A stretch of DNA of 64,000 nucleotides, from positions 468,652 through 532,651 of the forward strand of contig SIJG01000086.1 in the NCBI GenBank assembly GCA_023374025.1. The letters are read 5' to 3'. The stretch comes from Heterodera schachtii. Its lineage: Eukaryota > Nematoda > Chromadorea > Rhabditida > Heteroderidae. How positions within the stretch are numbered: the stretch's first letter is position 1; the number at the start of each line of letters is the position of its first letter. Under the pieces are notes generated by a model. The model was not told where the DNA came from. It searched no databases and saw only the letters and a list, made by a program, of their open reading frames with translations. Positions 22,576-33,863 of this stretch are shown here, piece by piece. The position numbers and the translations under genes were made by a program.

Positions 22576-23988
22576 CTGTGTTGTTAAACGTTAATTTTAA
22601 ATTTAAAAAAATAATTAAAATAATAATTTCTATGTTTTATAATTAATAAATGAAACTTCAATTTTATTTAAAAAACTATTTAAAAATTGCTACATAAATA
22701 TATAAATTATAATCTTTTTATTAGAATATTTTTTATAAATAAATAATATTTATTGTTTAAAAAAAAATTAATTCGTAATAGAACATATCTATTTTATTTT
22801 TATACCATGAGCATTTATTAAGAATTAATAGTTAATAATATTCTCCATCCTGAATGTAATATTCTTTCTGGTATCGAGTACATATTACTCATTTTAGTAT
22901 TAATAAATATTTCATCTAATAAATAATTTTAGATTTTCAATATTTTAATTTTACTTATTTCTATTTGTATTTCTTCTCGTTATACAATTTAAATTTGATA
23001 ATTTCTTATTTATTTTTATTTCTGCCTTGATAATACATGCGCAATAGTTCGATTATAATTAATATAATTCCTTAAACGTTAAACTTTTATCAAATTCTTT
23101 TCAATTATAATATAGTAGTCAATGTCAGTTATATGTTGATTTTTATTAAATCTATAACCATTGCAAAAATATCGCGTGGATTGATTTAAACCTCATCCTG
23201 GCGCTGAAGAAATTTTATTTTATTACCTCTTACATTATTTTAATTTTGTTCTTTTCTAGTAAAATTTGAATTATGTTTTGTTTTAATTAAAATTTTTTTT
23301 TCTGGTTTTTTAGTATTAAATTTTTTTATTATATTATATAAAATACTTTTCTAGTATTTAATCACTAAAATGCTCAAATACAAAAACCAGTTTTCATGTA
23401 TTTATGAATAAATTGATTATATAAATATTTATTATTTAATATTATCCCATAATTTTCGATTTATGAAAAAGACAAATATTTATTGTCATTAAATTTGTCT
23501 TTTAATATGCATATTTTTTCTTTGATTTGCTGGAATTATATCAGACAGAATTTTAATAAATTTTTTAGTAGTGTTTAAAGCTTTAGTTAAAAGACATTAT
23601 TTTTAATTTGAATCATATATTTATTTATGATGTATTTATTGTCTTATTTTAATACTATTTTTCAATTGATAATATTGTAATAGACTTCGCGTTTAAAATT
23701 GTGCGACGAAAGCTTTGTCAATATTTTAAATTTAAATAATTAAGTTTTAACTGAATCAAATATGTGTTATTCTTTTCTCGACATTTCTTCAATACAGTCA
23801 TATTTACAAATTATTTGATCAAAAATGTATTCAAATATTATATTTTTCGCCTCACTTTATGGATTTAACAATTAAAAACAAAAAAATAAAATAAATTGTC
23901 GTTTGTTTAATTGATTTTTTGAAAAAATTAATATTTGAAGAAAATTATTAAAATAAATGAAAAATGTTTTTTTATTCTATTCAACTTT
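22576..23988. other. AT-rich, nothing recognised
   Basis: No supported feature up to the LTR mini-element. Confidence 0.5.
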
Positions 23989-24225
23989 TGTTGGAGAACG
24001 ACGTCTCTCTCTCACTCGGACCGAGGAGAGAAGAGAACTCTGTGGTGTTTGGACGCTCTATCTCGGGCCGGGAAGAGTGCATCTCAGATGGATGAGATGA
24101 GTGTGGGGGAAATGAGGCCTGCGTAGCTCAGTGGTTAGAGCATCCCGCGTTATGGGAGGTGTCGTGGGTTCGAGTCCCACCGTGGGTTGATCTTTTACAC
24201 TTCCGCACCACAGAGAAATACAACA
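23989..24225 (+). repeat. TRIM 5' LTR
   Basis: 237 bp, TGTTGGAGAACG to AATACAACA. It holds a CT-rich block near its start and the tRNA-like gene in its distal half. Confidence 0.85.
24117..24189 (+). tRNA. tRNA-like sequence inside the 5' LTR, not assigned to an amino acid
   Basis: It folds as a full cloverleaf. The acceptor GCCTGCG pairs with CGTGGGT using three G-U wobbles. The D stem is GCTC/GAGC, the anticodon stem is a 4-bp TCCC/GGGA, and the T stem GTGGG/CCCAC carries the loop TTCGAGT. A box TAGCTCAGTGG (24124-24134) and B box GGTTCGAGTCC (24167-24177) match the Pol III consensus. TTTT at 24192-24195 could act as a Pol III terminator. The anticodon loop has C instead of the invariant U33, so it is unlikely to be a working tRNA and is better read as a tRNA-derived Pol III promoter. 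Confidence 0.6.
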
Positions 24226-24244
24226 TGGCGACCCTGGCAGGACC
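24226..24244 (+). other. TRIM primer-binding site
   Basis: TGGCGACCCTGGCAGGACC starts at the first base after the 5' LTR. TGG is the complement of a tRNA CCA end, and TGGCGACC-type sites are common in animal LTR elements. The primer tRNA is not assigned. Confidence 0.7.
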
Positions 24245-24290
24245 CACATCCGGATGACTCGGTGAAATGTACGAGTCGCCTCTCCGTTCT

Positions 24291-24339
24291 ATGCTATATA
24301 CCGGGCCGGTGATAGCATGTAGAGACCGGGGACCGGTCT
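24291..24339 (+). other. two stem-loops between primer site and polypurine tract
   Basis: ATGCTAT (24291-24297) pairs with ATAGCAT (24312-24318) around an inner ACCGG/CCGGT stem. AGACCGG (24323-24329) pairs with CCGGTCT (24333-24339) around a 3-nt loop. They make up much of the non-coding interior and, by analogy with retroviral leaders, may be packaging or dimerisation signals (inference). Confidence 0.5.
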
Positions 24340-24355
24340 TGATAAAGGCCGGGGA

Positions 24356-24589
24356 TGTTGGAGAACGACGTCTCTCTCTCACTCGGACCGAGGAGAGAAG
24401 AGAACTCTGTGGTGTTTGGACGCTCTATCTCGGGCCGGGAAGAGTGCATCTCAGATGGATGAGATGAGTGTGGGGGAAATGAGGCCTGCGTAGCTCAGTG
24501 GTTAGAGCATCCCGCGTTATGGGAGGTGTGGGTTCGAGTCCCACCGTGGGTTGATCTTTTACACTTCCGCACCACAGAGAAATACAACA
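24356..24589 (+). repeat. TRIM 3' LTR
   Basis: 234 bp, identical to the 5' LTR except for loss of three bases in the variable-loop/T-stem junction of the tRNA-like part. It is flanked downstream by CTTT. Confidence 0.85.
24484..24551 (+). tRNA. tRNA-like sequence inside the 3' LTR
   Basis: It is the same sequence as at 24117-24189 minus three bases. That loss shortens the variable loop and weakens the T stem. A box (24491-24501) and B box (24531-24541) are intact, so Pol III promoter function could survive although a cloverleaf would be poorer. Confidence 0.5.
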
Positions 24590-25823
24590 CTTTTCTTTTT
24601 ATCAATATATTATGGTCTAATTTTTTGATTATTATAAATCAAATTTAAATATTTTATTTAAAAATCGTCTAATCCACCATTTCGTATGGCAATGGTTATT
24701 TGTTCCCCTATAAATTGGTTGGAGATGTCGAAGAATTTTTAAATAAATTCTATGAAAAGTCAAAATTTTTATAAAACTCTATAATTTTATTTAAATAATT
24801 AAAAAAAAAGATTATTCTTTGTAATTTTTTATTTTTAATAGAGTTAATTCTTTAAAATATTATTTTCATCTTCAAATGAAAATTAAGTGGGATTTTTAAT
24901 GAAATTTTTAACTTACTACTAAAATTAATTGATATTGTTCTCAAGTCTAAAAATATATATTTGCATGTATTTCGCATTTATTTAAATTATTTTGAATAGA
25001 TTTTTTAAATTGATTATTACACATTCTTGAACTTGGTCGGCCTTTTCTGATTGTATGTTTTAGAATATACAGGAAATCATTTAAACATTTTAATCAAGGG
25101 TTGAACTTCCCTTCCAAAGGTTGTTAAATATAAAATCAAAAAAAAATTGAAGTATTACTTTCGTTTTGTTTTCGTGAAAAAATCAAAATATTTTTTTTCG
25201 CAAAACGATCTATCATGACAAAGAGGATTTAGTTAACATTTGTGAATGAATAAAATCCAAATACTCATATAAAAATGCAAAAAAAAAATAATTTTTTTAT
25301 TTGTTAAATAATAAAAGAAGAATAAAACCATGAAATGTTTTAAAATAAGATTGTCAAATCAAATTAATTTTATTCATATAATATGCATGAATACCTATGA
25401 AATACCTTAATTAAAGAAATTTATTAACATATTAATTAAAAAAGTATAATCTATTCCGAACTAATTAGAGTACGCGGGTAATCATTGAATAAAATTAAAC
25501 AAAATGCGTTATGATAAAAACTGGAAAACGCAGTATAAAAAGATACTAAATAAATTACTTAATTTAATAAAAAATGCAAATAAAAGTCTAAAACGATTTT
25601 TCTAACGCAAAAATTTTCGTTGATTTTTACATTTTATTAGTTATTTTTTTCTTTAATGCAATATTTTTTATATAATTTTTATATTAGAATTAGCCGATAT
25701 GGCATTCTCAAGTTCATTGTGTTTGAATTTTAATTTTTTAATAAATTTTATCTCATTTCTTTTTTTATTTAAATTTTTTGTTAGTGAATCTCACTTCTTA
25801 AGGTTATTACCTAAATAAGACAG
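24590..25823. other. AT-rich, nothing recognised
   Basis: No supported feature. Confidence 0.5.
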
Positions 25824-26011
25824 ATTGCAAAATTCAACTGGTCTTGCAAAACTTCTTTTGACTCTTGTGATTTGGATCGTTTCACACACTCATGAATTAC
25901 TCCCTTATGTGACCATTTTACTTTTTGCTTTATCTTATTGGTATTTTATTTTGCCGGCGTCACACTTTGCGTATAAAATTATTATTATTAAGAGATTAAT
26001 TAGTTTTGTTG
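25824..26011 (+). CDS. candidate internal exon of a membrane protein
   Basis: The exon starts after AAATAAGACAG and ends at TTGTTG|GTGAGC, a good donor. One base completes the first split codon, then 62 codons stay open and one base remains. Two hydrophobic segments are visible: GLAKLLLTLVIWIVS, then after HTHELLPY a second, VTILLFALSYWYFILP, followed by ASHFAYK and a basic stretch. The polar hinge between two helices and varied codons (CCG GCG TCA CAC) make it more protein-like than the T-rich chance frames elsewhere. The acceptor lacks a long pyrimidine tract. The family is not recognised; a multi-pass receptor or transporter is possible. Upstream and downstream exons were not located with confidence. 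Confidence 0.38.
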
Positions 26012-26110
26012 GTGAGCATTTTTTCTCTTAAATATGTAAATTTATCTTTTTTTTATAATTCCCATCAGTTTTAAAGAATTTTTATTCTATAAATAGTTAT
26101 TTAAATAATA

Positions 26111-26400
26111 AACTAGCGGGTGCGTGAACCGTCGGATCTGGGCTTTGGATAAAGCGCTACGGGCTTCTTGAGCTTCGCTACATAGAAAAGCTATTTTGTG
26201 AAGAGATTTGGAATTTTTAACTATTACAGGGATTTTTAAGCCGCTTCGCGGCTTCGAACGGGCGCTTTGTGCCCGTTTCTAATTTTTTGAATTTTTGAGC
26301 TTTTGAGGCATCTTCACTGCTTTGGGCGGGCGCTTTGCGCTTGTTTTAAAAAGGTACAACCATTGGTAGAAGAGGTATAACCACGGGTGGGATGGGTAAA
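26111..26400. mobile_element. GC-rich hairpin-bearing element
   Basis: The block begins AACTAGCGGGTGCGTGAACC and is GC-rich throughout. It holds hairpins GCCGC-TTC-GCGGC (26240-26252) and AACGGGC-GCTTTGT-GCCCGTT (26257-26277), the latter followed by CTAAT, and a degenerate repeat of the second near 26326-26346. Its first ~30 bp recur at 56752-56781. No frame is convincing. Hairpin plus CTAA recalls Helitron 3' ends, but the spacing is wrong and no TC start is seen, so the class is open. Confidence 0.45.
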
Positions 26401-28238
26401 TATCAAATAAAGTAAAAATAATTTTTCTTTTTTATTGAATGCTGGAACTTTCACAATCAAATGACAAAATATATTTGTATAATAATAATAATATCTAATT
26501 AAAATATCACCAAAAATCTAATTCAGAGGTCTAAATAAAAACGTGCTATTTTTAAAAATTACTTTAAAAATTTAAAGTGCCAAAATAATAAATGGATAAA
26601 AATATACAATTTTTTATAATTTGTTATTATTATTTTTTTGAAATTTGTTTTAGAAAAGCAAAATAAATGTTTGAAAAATTCAATAATTGCTAGGGAACTT
26701 TTAAAATATTTAATTTACATAATAATCTGTTTTTAAATCTATTTAATCATTTTTTTGAAAACTCGAAAAAAAACGGTCAGTTTAATAATAAATTTTAAAA
26801 TTTTGTCCAAAAAATCCAGGTTTTTTCCTGTTTTGTCTGGACCTGGATTTTTTTCAAATTTTAACTGGACATGGATTTGCTTGACAAAAATCCAGGTAAA
26901 TTCAGGATCAGGTCGAGACCCAATTAATTCATTTCATGTGTTTTTTATATTTTATTTATATAGTTTTTTTGTTTAAATTATTTCCAAAAAGAGAATATTC
27001 TCAAATTTTGTCGAAAAATTCATATTTGTTTTTTCCAAATTATGAGTGGATTTAATTTAACGTAATAAAATAAAACATATACATTTTTTATTTTCCTGGT
27101 ATGATATTATATATTTATGTTTTTTTCACAATTAATTCGTTTAAACATTTAAAAATTATATTTTATATAAAATTTCCATGTTGTTTAATTATATGAATAT
27201 GTGTATAATTTCTCTCTCGACGAGTTGGTCTATTTCTCAATTATATTACTCTACCAATTTAGTTTTTATCGTAAAATTATATTTAGTGTAAAATTTAATT
27301 TTGGCTTTTAAAAGCTTTAAAGAATTGTACATATACAGTTTTTTGGAAAAACAAACTTACTATTTTGTGCGTATCTGTCCCTTATCTCTGCTTTCAGAAA
27401 AAGATGATATTAATTTTGATATTAAAATAATTTTAAGATTTAAATTTTATTTAAAAAAGAATACATCGTATTTTATTAAATTATTTTTTGCGAACAGAAA
27501 GATAATATTAATAATAAATAAATTTATAAATAGCATGTTCTTTATTTAATAACAATATGTCTGTCTCATCTTGCACTTTAAAATTAATGCTTATTATAAG
27601 AATTTTATTAATAAAATATAAGATAAATGATAAAACTTGTTTTTCGAAAAATGAATTTATTAAATTTATTGTTGGCCGTTTGAACATTCTAAATGTTAGT
27701 TAATATTATTTTTCCTTGTTCGAATAACCCCCGACATATAAGCAATTACAAAATATAATTTCGTTATAATGAAGAAGTTATTTGTTCTAAATAGCTAAAT
27801 ATTCAAAATTACGCCGCATAATTATTATATTATTATTATAAATTTAAATATGTTTAATAAATTATTATTTAACGCAATTTATATCAAAATGTAAAGTTTT
27901 TAATTTTATATCCTTCATTAAAAAACAGATGGAAACGAGATGATAATTAATCTATGTTTATCCTTTTATTTTACCCTCATTAAGGTTTTAGAACCTCTTT
28001 TTTTATCAGATCTTTATTCATACCTTCTTTTTTAGAGAGAGACAAATTTTAAATAACTTGATCTAATAATTAAGGCTGGATATTTAAGTCATGAAAACTC
28101 TTCTAAAAAGGACTAAAAAATTCATAAAAATCGCCAAAATCTACAAAATATTTAAAAAAACGCAAAAAACTTTAAAAATGCAAAAAAAGTTGTTTATAAA
28201 TTGTTTGATAATAATTTTTAAATACTTGATTTATTTAG
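26401..28238. other. AT-rich with a degenerate TCCAGG-type repeat
   Basis: 26805-26925 contains several degenerate direct and inverted TCCAGGT/ACCTGGA words. At 27398 a strong acceptor (CCCTTATCTCTGCTTTCAG) precedes a 50-codon AT-rich frame to 27549, which I leave uncalled because its codons match background. Confidence 0.45.
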
Positions 28239-28368
28239 ATTTAAATTGTTTGCGCATTCGAGACACAGTATTGATTGGCTGATCCCAATCCTGACATTGT
28301 TGACGGTGATTAATTTGTATATTTTGTCGTATTTAAGATTCTGGACAAAGAATTTATTTACATATTGA
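28239..28368 (+). CDS. candidate exon with a hydrophobic segment
   Basis: After a TTGATTTATTTAG acceptor, one base and 42 codons stay open to a TGA. The centre, AHSRHSIDWLIPILTLLTV, lies in a GC-richer patch and looks like a membrane segment after a polar loop. GACG|GTGATT at about 28307 could be a donor instead of reading to the stop. The minus strand is also open here. The family is unknown. Confidence 0.22.
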
Positions 28369-31164
28369 ATAAATTACTAGATATAGTTTAAGTATTTTGT
28401 TTTTAAATGAATTCAGCTTGCTAGATTCCTGATTTGATAAAAGATACAAAATATTATTTATATTTAAAAATTAATTTGGTAAACTGATAATACACAAAAT
28501 GGGTTAAATTAAAAATTAAATTACAATTCTTTAAATTTAACAAATAAATATTTGAAGTTTCAAAGTAATATAAAAATCTGTAAATTTAAAAATTTGAAAT
28601 TAATTGAGATTTACTATTTTTTTATAGCAACTTGCTTTGTTGCAACACTACGCAGTTCGCTCTTTTTTTCATCTGTAGTTAACTTATTTTTTACTTTATA
28701 TTTCTTCGAAACAATTTTTGAAATTTTGGATTGTTAAGAAATACGTAGTGATGGAATGTATCCTTGATACCCAATTGTTCAAAGAATTGCCAAATTTTTG
28801 GGCATTTTAAAAACTATGTTTTTCTTTTTTTATATAATTTTTAAATGTGTAAAAATCAAAATTATTTTGACAACAATTTATTACAGGCCAACTGATTAAA
28901 AATAGAATGATTAGAAATAGTAAAATATAATTAAATTACGTATTACAAAAAAGAAAAATTATGATTAGCAAAATAAAATTCCATCTAAGTTGTATAAATT
29001 ACAAAAGATTTTAATAGAAGCATTAATGAAACAAAGACATACTAGAAAAATGAATATACTGTCAATCAATTCATGTACACATAAGATTTTACATTTATTA
29101 TCTAAATTTTAAGATTAGAGAATGATTAGAATGTATTTTTAAATATGCTTCCCGTCTAAATTAGTTTTTCAAAATAAGTAATTGACTACAATAACGGCTA
29201 GGAGCTATATCTACATAATTATTTCCCCAAATATTAAAATTAATGCATATAGTAAAAGACTACAATTCTAATAAAAACCCAAATTAACAAAAATTTAATA
29301 ATTAAATGGGGTTCAGATGAATTCTTGTTATATGAAAAAAAATAAAAAATTCATATTTTGTTTTTAAATTGAAATAATCGAAGCGAAAAATTTAAATACA
29401 ACTAGAGTCGATTAATCAATTGTTTTATTTTTAATAGACAATAAAAATCGTGCAGGAATTTCATAGAAAAAAAAGATATTCGGATAATGTAATTTGTAAT
29501 TATATTAAAACTCACAACTAGCTATATTATGAAATAATTTGTATATTATTCAACTAAAACATAAATTTTGCAAAGGACCGTGAATGATAATGAGGGAAAA
29601 TTACATGTGATTTAAAATGAAAAGTAATACAACAAAATTAAATAAAACAGAAAATTATATTCATTAGAAAACAGAAAAGATTTAATTCAACACAGCATAA
29701 CGCATCAATTTATCGAGCTAGTACATTGCAAAAATTATTACAAATGTTAATTAATAAATCCATTTTTTAAATTAAATACTAAAAGAATTTACAAAATGAA
29801 AGTAAGTAACATTGATAAAATTAGATAATGATAAATGAATTACATTAACACCTGAAGTAGACTTAAAATACGAAATTTCAGGAAAATTTTTTAGTTTTTT
29901 TAAATTTTTCGTTTGCTTTAAATATTTAACTCGTAAAAACCACACAAATTTAATTTGGATCATCAATTTTTGAAAGAAAAAAAATAAATTATTTTTGTTT
30001 TTTTGGCAATTCAAACCAATTCCTCAAAAGTCGGTCTGCAAAAGTTGGCTAACCAGCAAAACATTAAGAAAGGCAGTACAGGAAAAATTGCACAGAAAAG
30101 AGCAAATAAAAAGCCAAAATAATGTAAAATGAATAAATAAATAAATAAATAATGAAAAAATTACAATCTTATTTTCTTCAGCAAAATAAATATAAATTTT
30201 ATATTTAGAAAATTTAAACACTTATCTGTTAGAACAAAAATATTAATGAAAAAATAAGACAGGCAGATTCAAAAAATTTAATAAACACAGCACGACAAAA
30301 GCATAAATGTTTGATAATCACAAATTAAATTAAAATCCATTCATAAGTTGCCAAATTATCATTTTCAACAAAAAAAATCTTTTTGAATTTTTATGCTAAA
30401 TTTAAAAAAAGAAATTTTTGGCAAATTTGTAACTATTTTTTATACAATGGACGACAATAAAAATTTGCATAAGTTTTAAATCCATTTTTATTTGATTATT
30501 GTACTTTTTAACTGTTTAGAAACAATAGTTAAATCGTTTGTTGATTTTTTTTTTACAAAAATCTTTTATAAAAAATGAGTAAATTTTTCTTATCATTTAT
30601 AGAGACCGGATTTTTAATTGCTAAAAATCCTAAAAATATTTCTAAAAATCTTTAAGATTTTTTATGAGCTTTCTTCTTTTTTTGCTTTAAATTTCAATAT
30701 TAGAGTAAAAATACCCGTGTAGACCGGCAAAATAATTGCTTGAATATTTGGAAGGGAATAATGAAACATAAAAAAAAATTATTGGTTTCTATTTGCTTTA
30801 ATTAGTAATAATAAAATAAGGTTTATTTATTATTAGATAATTGTATTTGTATATTGTATTTACAAGATTTTAAACTCGAAATTTAATCTATTGAAATAGT
30901 TGATCCTTTGCATAATTAAAACAAAGAATTGGCATTATAATTTTCTACTAAATTGTTTTTAAATAAATCTTTCTAATGACGATAATGCAAATAAATAGTA
31001 AAACAATTTTAATTTTTATGTGACAGTTATAAAATAATCAAAAGTAAATTAATGCCAGCAAATTTAAAAATCACAACGATAAATAATTAAAGTTTTATTT
31101 TAACTTTTTTATTTTTCAATTTCTGCTTGCTAATAAATTTTCATTTAAATTTTTTCATATATAC
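28369..31164. other. AT-rich, only weak frames
   Basis: Short coding-like frames near 28740-28810 (VVMECILDTQLFKELP, plus) and 29165-29260 (YVDIAPSRYCSQLL, minus) lack complete splice support. The 65-82-codon frames at 27301, 29772 and 30024 have background composition. Confidence 0.45.
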
Positions 31165-33804
31165 AACATAAATATTTATTTAATTTATAATGATAGATTC
31201 TATTTAATCTTTGAAATTTTATTATCATTTTTTATATCGTATTTACTTATGTATGTGTGTATATTTTTGCTTATGTTATCAGTATTGAAATATTTATCTC
31301 ATCAGCACTGTAATCTCATCAGTACTGTATAATAATATATCTGTAAAAGATATAATTTACCGTATTGTTTTAATGTTGGCTAGGGTTTTAATAGGTTTTT
31401 AATAACAAAATCAAATTTTATACTTTAAACTGCGATAAATTTTTTGATTTCTTAAATAACAAATTATTTATGAAGCGCTTTACCCATTTATTTTTATGTT
31501 TTATGGTTTCCTTTTTATTTCTTCAAATTTAGATTTATTTTGTATTCTTTTCATTTTCAAAATTTTTTCCTTTTCATCTTCTTTATCGAGAACATTAATA
31601 GTGTAATTATGAAGTTTAAGTAGGTTTGTAATATTGGTTTTTTTAATAGCTGACATTTTAATGCCTATGTCATTTATTATTGGAATTATTATTAATTTTT
31701 TGATATATACAAAACTGGAATTTTTTATTGAATTACATATGTAAGTGAATTTTTAACGATTTAATTTTATTATCTAAAAAAGGATTTAATTTGAAATTTC
31801 AATTCGATTTTTGTTAAGTTTTATCCAATTTACTTAATTAATAAAAGTGATCAAACTTGCAAGTTTATAAAAATTTAAAATTTAATTCTCTTTTGTCCGG
31901 CTTGTCAAGTACCGAAACTTCCTTAATGACTTTGTGGTATTTTTTAAGATTAGTAATACAGCTAATCTCATTAAAATATTGACAAAATTTTGATTAAAGT
32001 GCTTCATCATATTCCTTTTAAAAATTACATTAATTGTCATTGATAAACTTAAATATATTTAATTTTTAGATGAATATTTAATAAGTTTTTTTTAAAGTTT
32101 GACATATACATTTTTTAGTTAAAGCATGTTTAATAATGATTTTTTCTTTTTTTTTATTAGATTATTATTCTTTCTCTTGAGAACGTAAATTTTTTCGCTT
32201 CCTTTTTTGCTGCCACAAGTTTGTTTTTTAAATTTGATTGAAAATTTTTTTCCTAGGTATTTAACTATCGCACAACTTAATTTTATTATAATTTTAAAAA
32301 TTCTTATAATCGAAATACTTAGCGAAATCTAATTTCGATAAGTTGACTTCTGTAAGATAAAGAGATTTTTTGTTCACAACTCAACATCTATTTTTTTGAT
32401 CTTATAAAAATTTATTTATTTGTTGTAGTATTTATTTGATTTATAAGATTCATCATTATTAAATACCTGATAGAGTGTTCAATTTAAATGAATAAAGTAA
32501 TAAAAATATGAAAAAAACATGGATTTAATTTGAAATTTGTACCCTCATATTTTTTCTATTTAAGTAATTTCCAGTCAGTCCATTTCCTGAGAGTATTATG
32601 TATTTTGAATGATTTATTAATTATTTTTTCTCTTGTACTCTTTTATTTATTAAAAATATTAAATTAACAAAATCTTTATCTGTAATGCCATGTAATTTTT
32701 TGAACAATTATGATTTTTTTATTATTTAAAATTAACTTGGCAATCAACCTAGCTTGAGCATAGTCCACAGCTGATGAACATTTCTATTTTTTCTTTATAA
32801 AAACTTTCAAGGATTATGATTATAAAAATTAAATAACATCGTACGATAAAATGAGTATTTAATGTATTGCAGTTTTAATTTATTCGAGCTATTTAAAGGT
32901 TTGAATTAAAGTTTCATCTTTTACAAATTTGTAATATTTTAATTTATTTTATTTGTTTCTTTATTGGTTTAATTTTACATTTGTTTAATCCAGGGTTTTG
33001 CGATTAAACTTTGACGCTTTAATGCATTATTTACTCATTATTTGATATTTAAATTTTAAATTTGTCTAATTTTAAGTTTTATTTTAAATTTTTCATTTTG
33101 ATTAATTTAGTTGATAAATTATAAGTTTTAAAAATATATATTATCAATTTATTATTTTAATAAGATTTTTCTAAGATTTTAATGAAAGCTTCTGTTTCTA
33201 AACCTTTAAAATATATTTAAAATATAAAAGTTTTTAATAAGAGTTGGAATTTTTAAGTTTATATTTCTGTCGAATTTTCATACTTTTTTCAGTGTTTTTA
33301 TTTTTGCCTTAAGTTCAGTTTTTAACAAGAATTTGTCCAATTTAATTCGCTGGAATAAATTAATAGTTAAATTATGTTATTTTAAATTATTTTTTAAAAG
33401 ATCATTTGTAGTTTTTATAAGAGGTAATTTTCTAAAAGTAATAATAGAATGCAATTTTTTAATGCCATTTTTGATTTGTTTAATATATGATGTTTAAATT
33501 ATTTAGTTTTTGACAAGAGCAAAAATAATTTAATGCAGCCAAGTATTAAGGAAGTGTTTGAGAATTACCTGAATGATAAAAAAATATTTCGGTAATTATC
33601 ATAAAAACATATACCGTATAAAAATTCATATAAAATAACATTAAATTATTGTTATTGTTTCCAAAGAGTTAAAGACTTAATATATATTTAATAAATCATA
33701 ATCTGATTTAAAATATTTCCGAGATTAATTATATTTAAATAATATTACATTAATTAATTTATTTTTAGATTAAATATTTGCATTTTAATTAGTAGTACAC
33801 TAAC

Positions 33805-33863
33805 CATCTCGTCTTCTGTTCTCTATTTACGGTTCTTCGATCGATGAATTTATATAAAATGCG
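33805..33863 (-). CDS. candidate exon in copy A (5' limit uncertain)
   Basis: The minus strand reads KFIDRRTVNREQKTR and ends at GATG|GTTAGT, a usable donor, within a GC-richer patch. Copy B differs at two positions in this patch and both are synonymous in this frame (V GTA/GTT, K AAG/AAA). In the plus-strand frame the same two changes give a replacement and a stop. Two changes are too few to prove selection. No acceptor is obvious, so the left part may be a 5' UTR or the exon may be a relic. Confidence 0.28.

Larger units (their letters stand above)
23989..24589 (+). mobile_element. TRIM (LTR mini-retrotransposon) with tRNA-like LTRs
   Basis: Two direct LTRs of 237 and 234 bp, identical except for a 3-nt gap, flank a 130-bp interior. 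Each LTR begins TGTTG and ends CAACA (TG...CA with a 5-bp inverted repeat). The interior opens with TGGCGACCCTGGCAGGACC, a primer-binding site directly after the 5' LTR, and ends with the purine-rich AAAGGCCGGGGA before the 3' LTR. CTTT flanks both ends, a 4-bp target-site duplication. There is no coding capacity, so replication must depend on another element's proteins. Near-identical LTRs mean a recent insertion. GC is about 55%, against about 20% around it. A tandem pair of tRNA-derived SINEs is the alternative, but that would not explain the TG...CA ends, the primer site, the polypurine tract and the target-site duplication. Confidence 0.85.

Noticed and set aside
24117..24189. Functional cytosolic tRNA gene
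   Set aside because: A 4-bp anticodon stem, no U33 and three wobble acceptor pairs make normal tRNA function unlikely; it is duplicated with the LTR.
23935..24467. four frames of 63-84 codons in the GC-rich block
   Set aside because: They cross LTR and primer-site boundaries of the TRIM and repeat with the LTRs; no protein motif.
23989..24589. Tandem tRNA-derived SINE pair
   Set aside because: The TG...CA ends, primer site, polypurine tract and 4-bp target duplication are explained by an LTR element and not by two SINEs.
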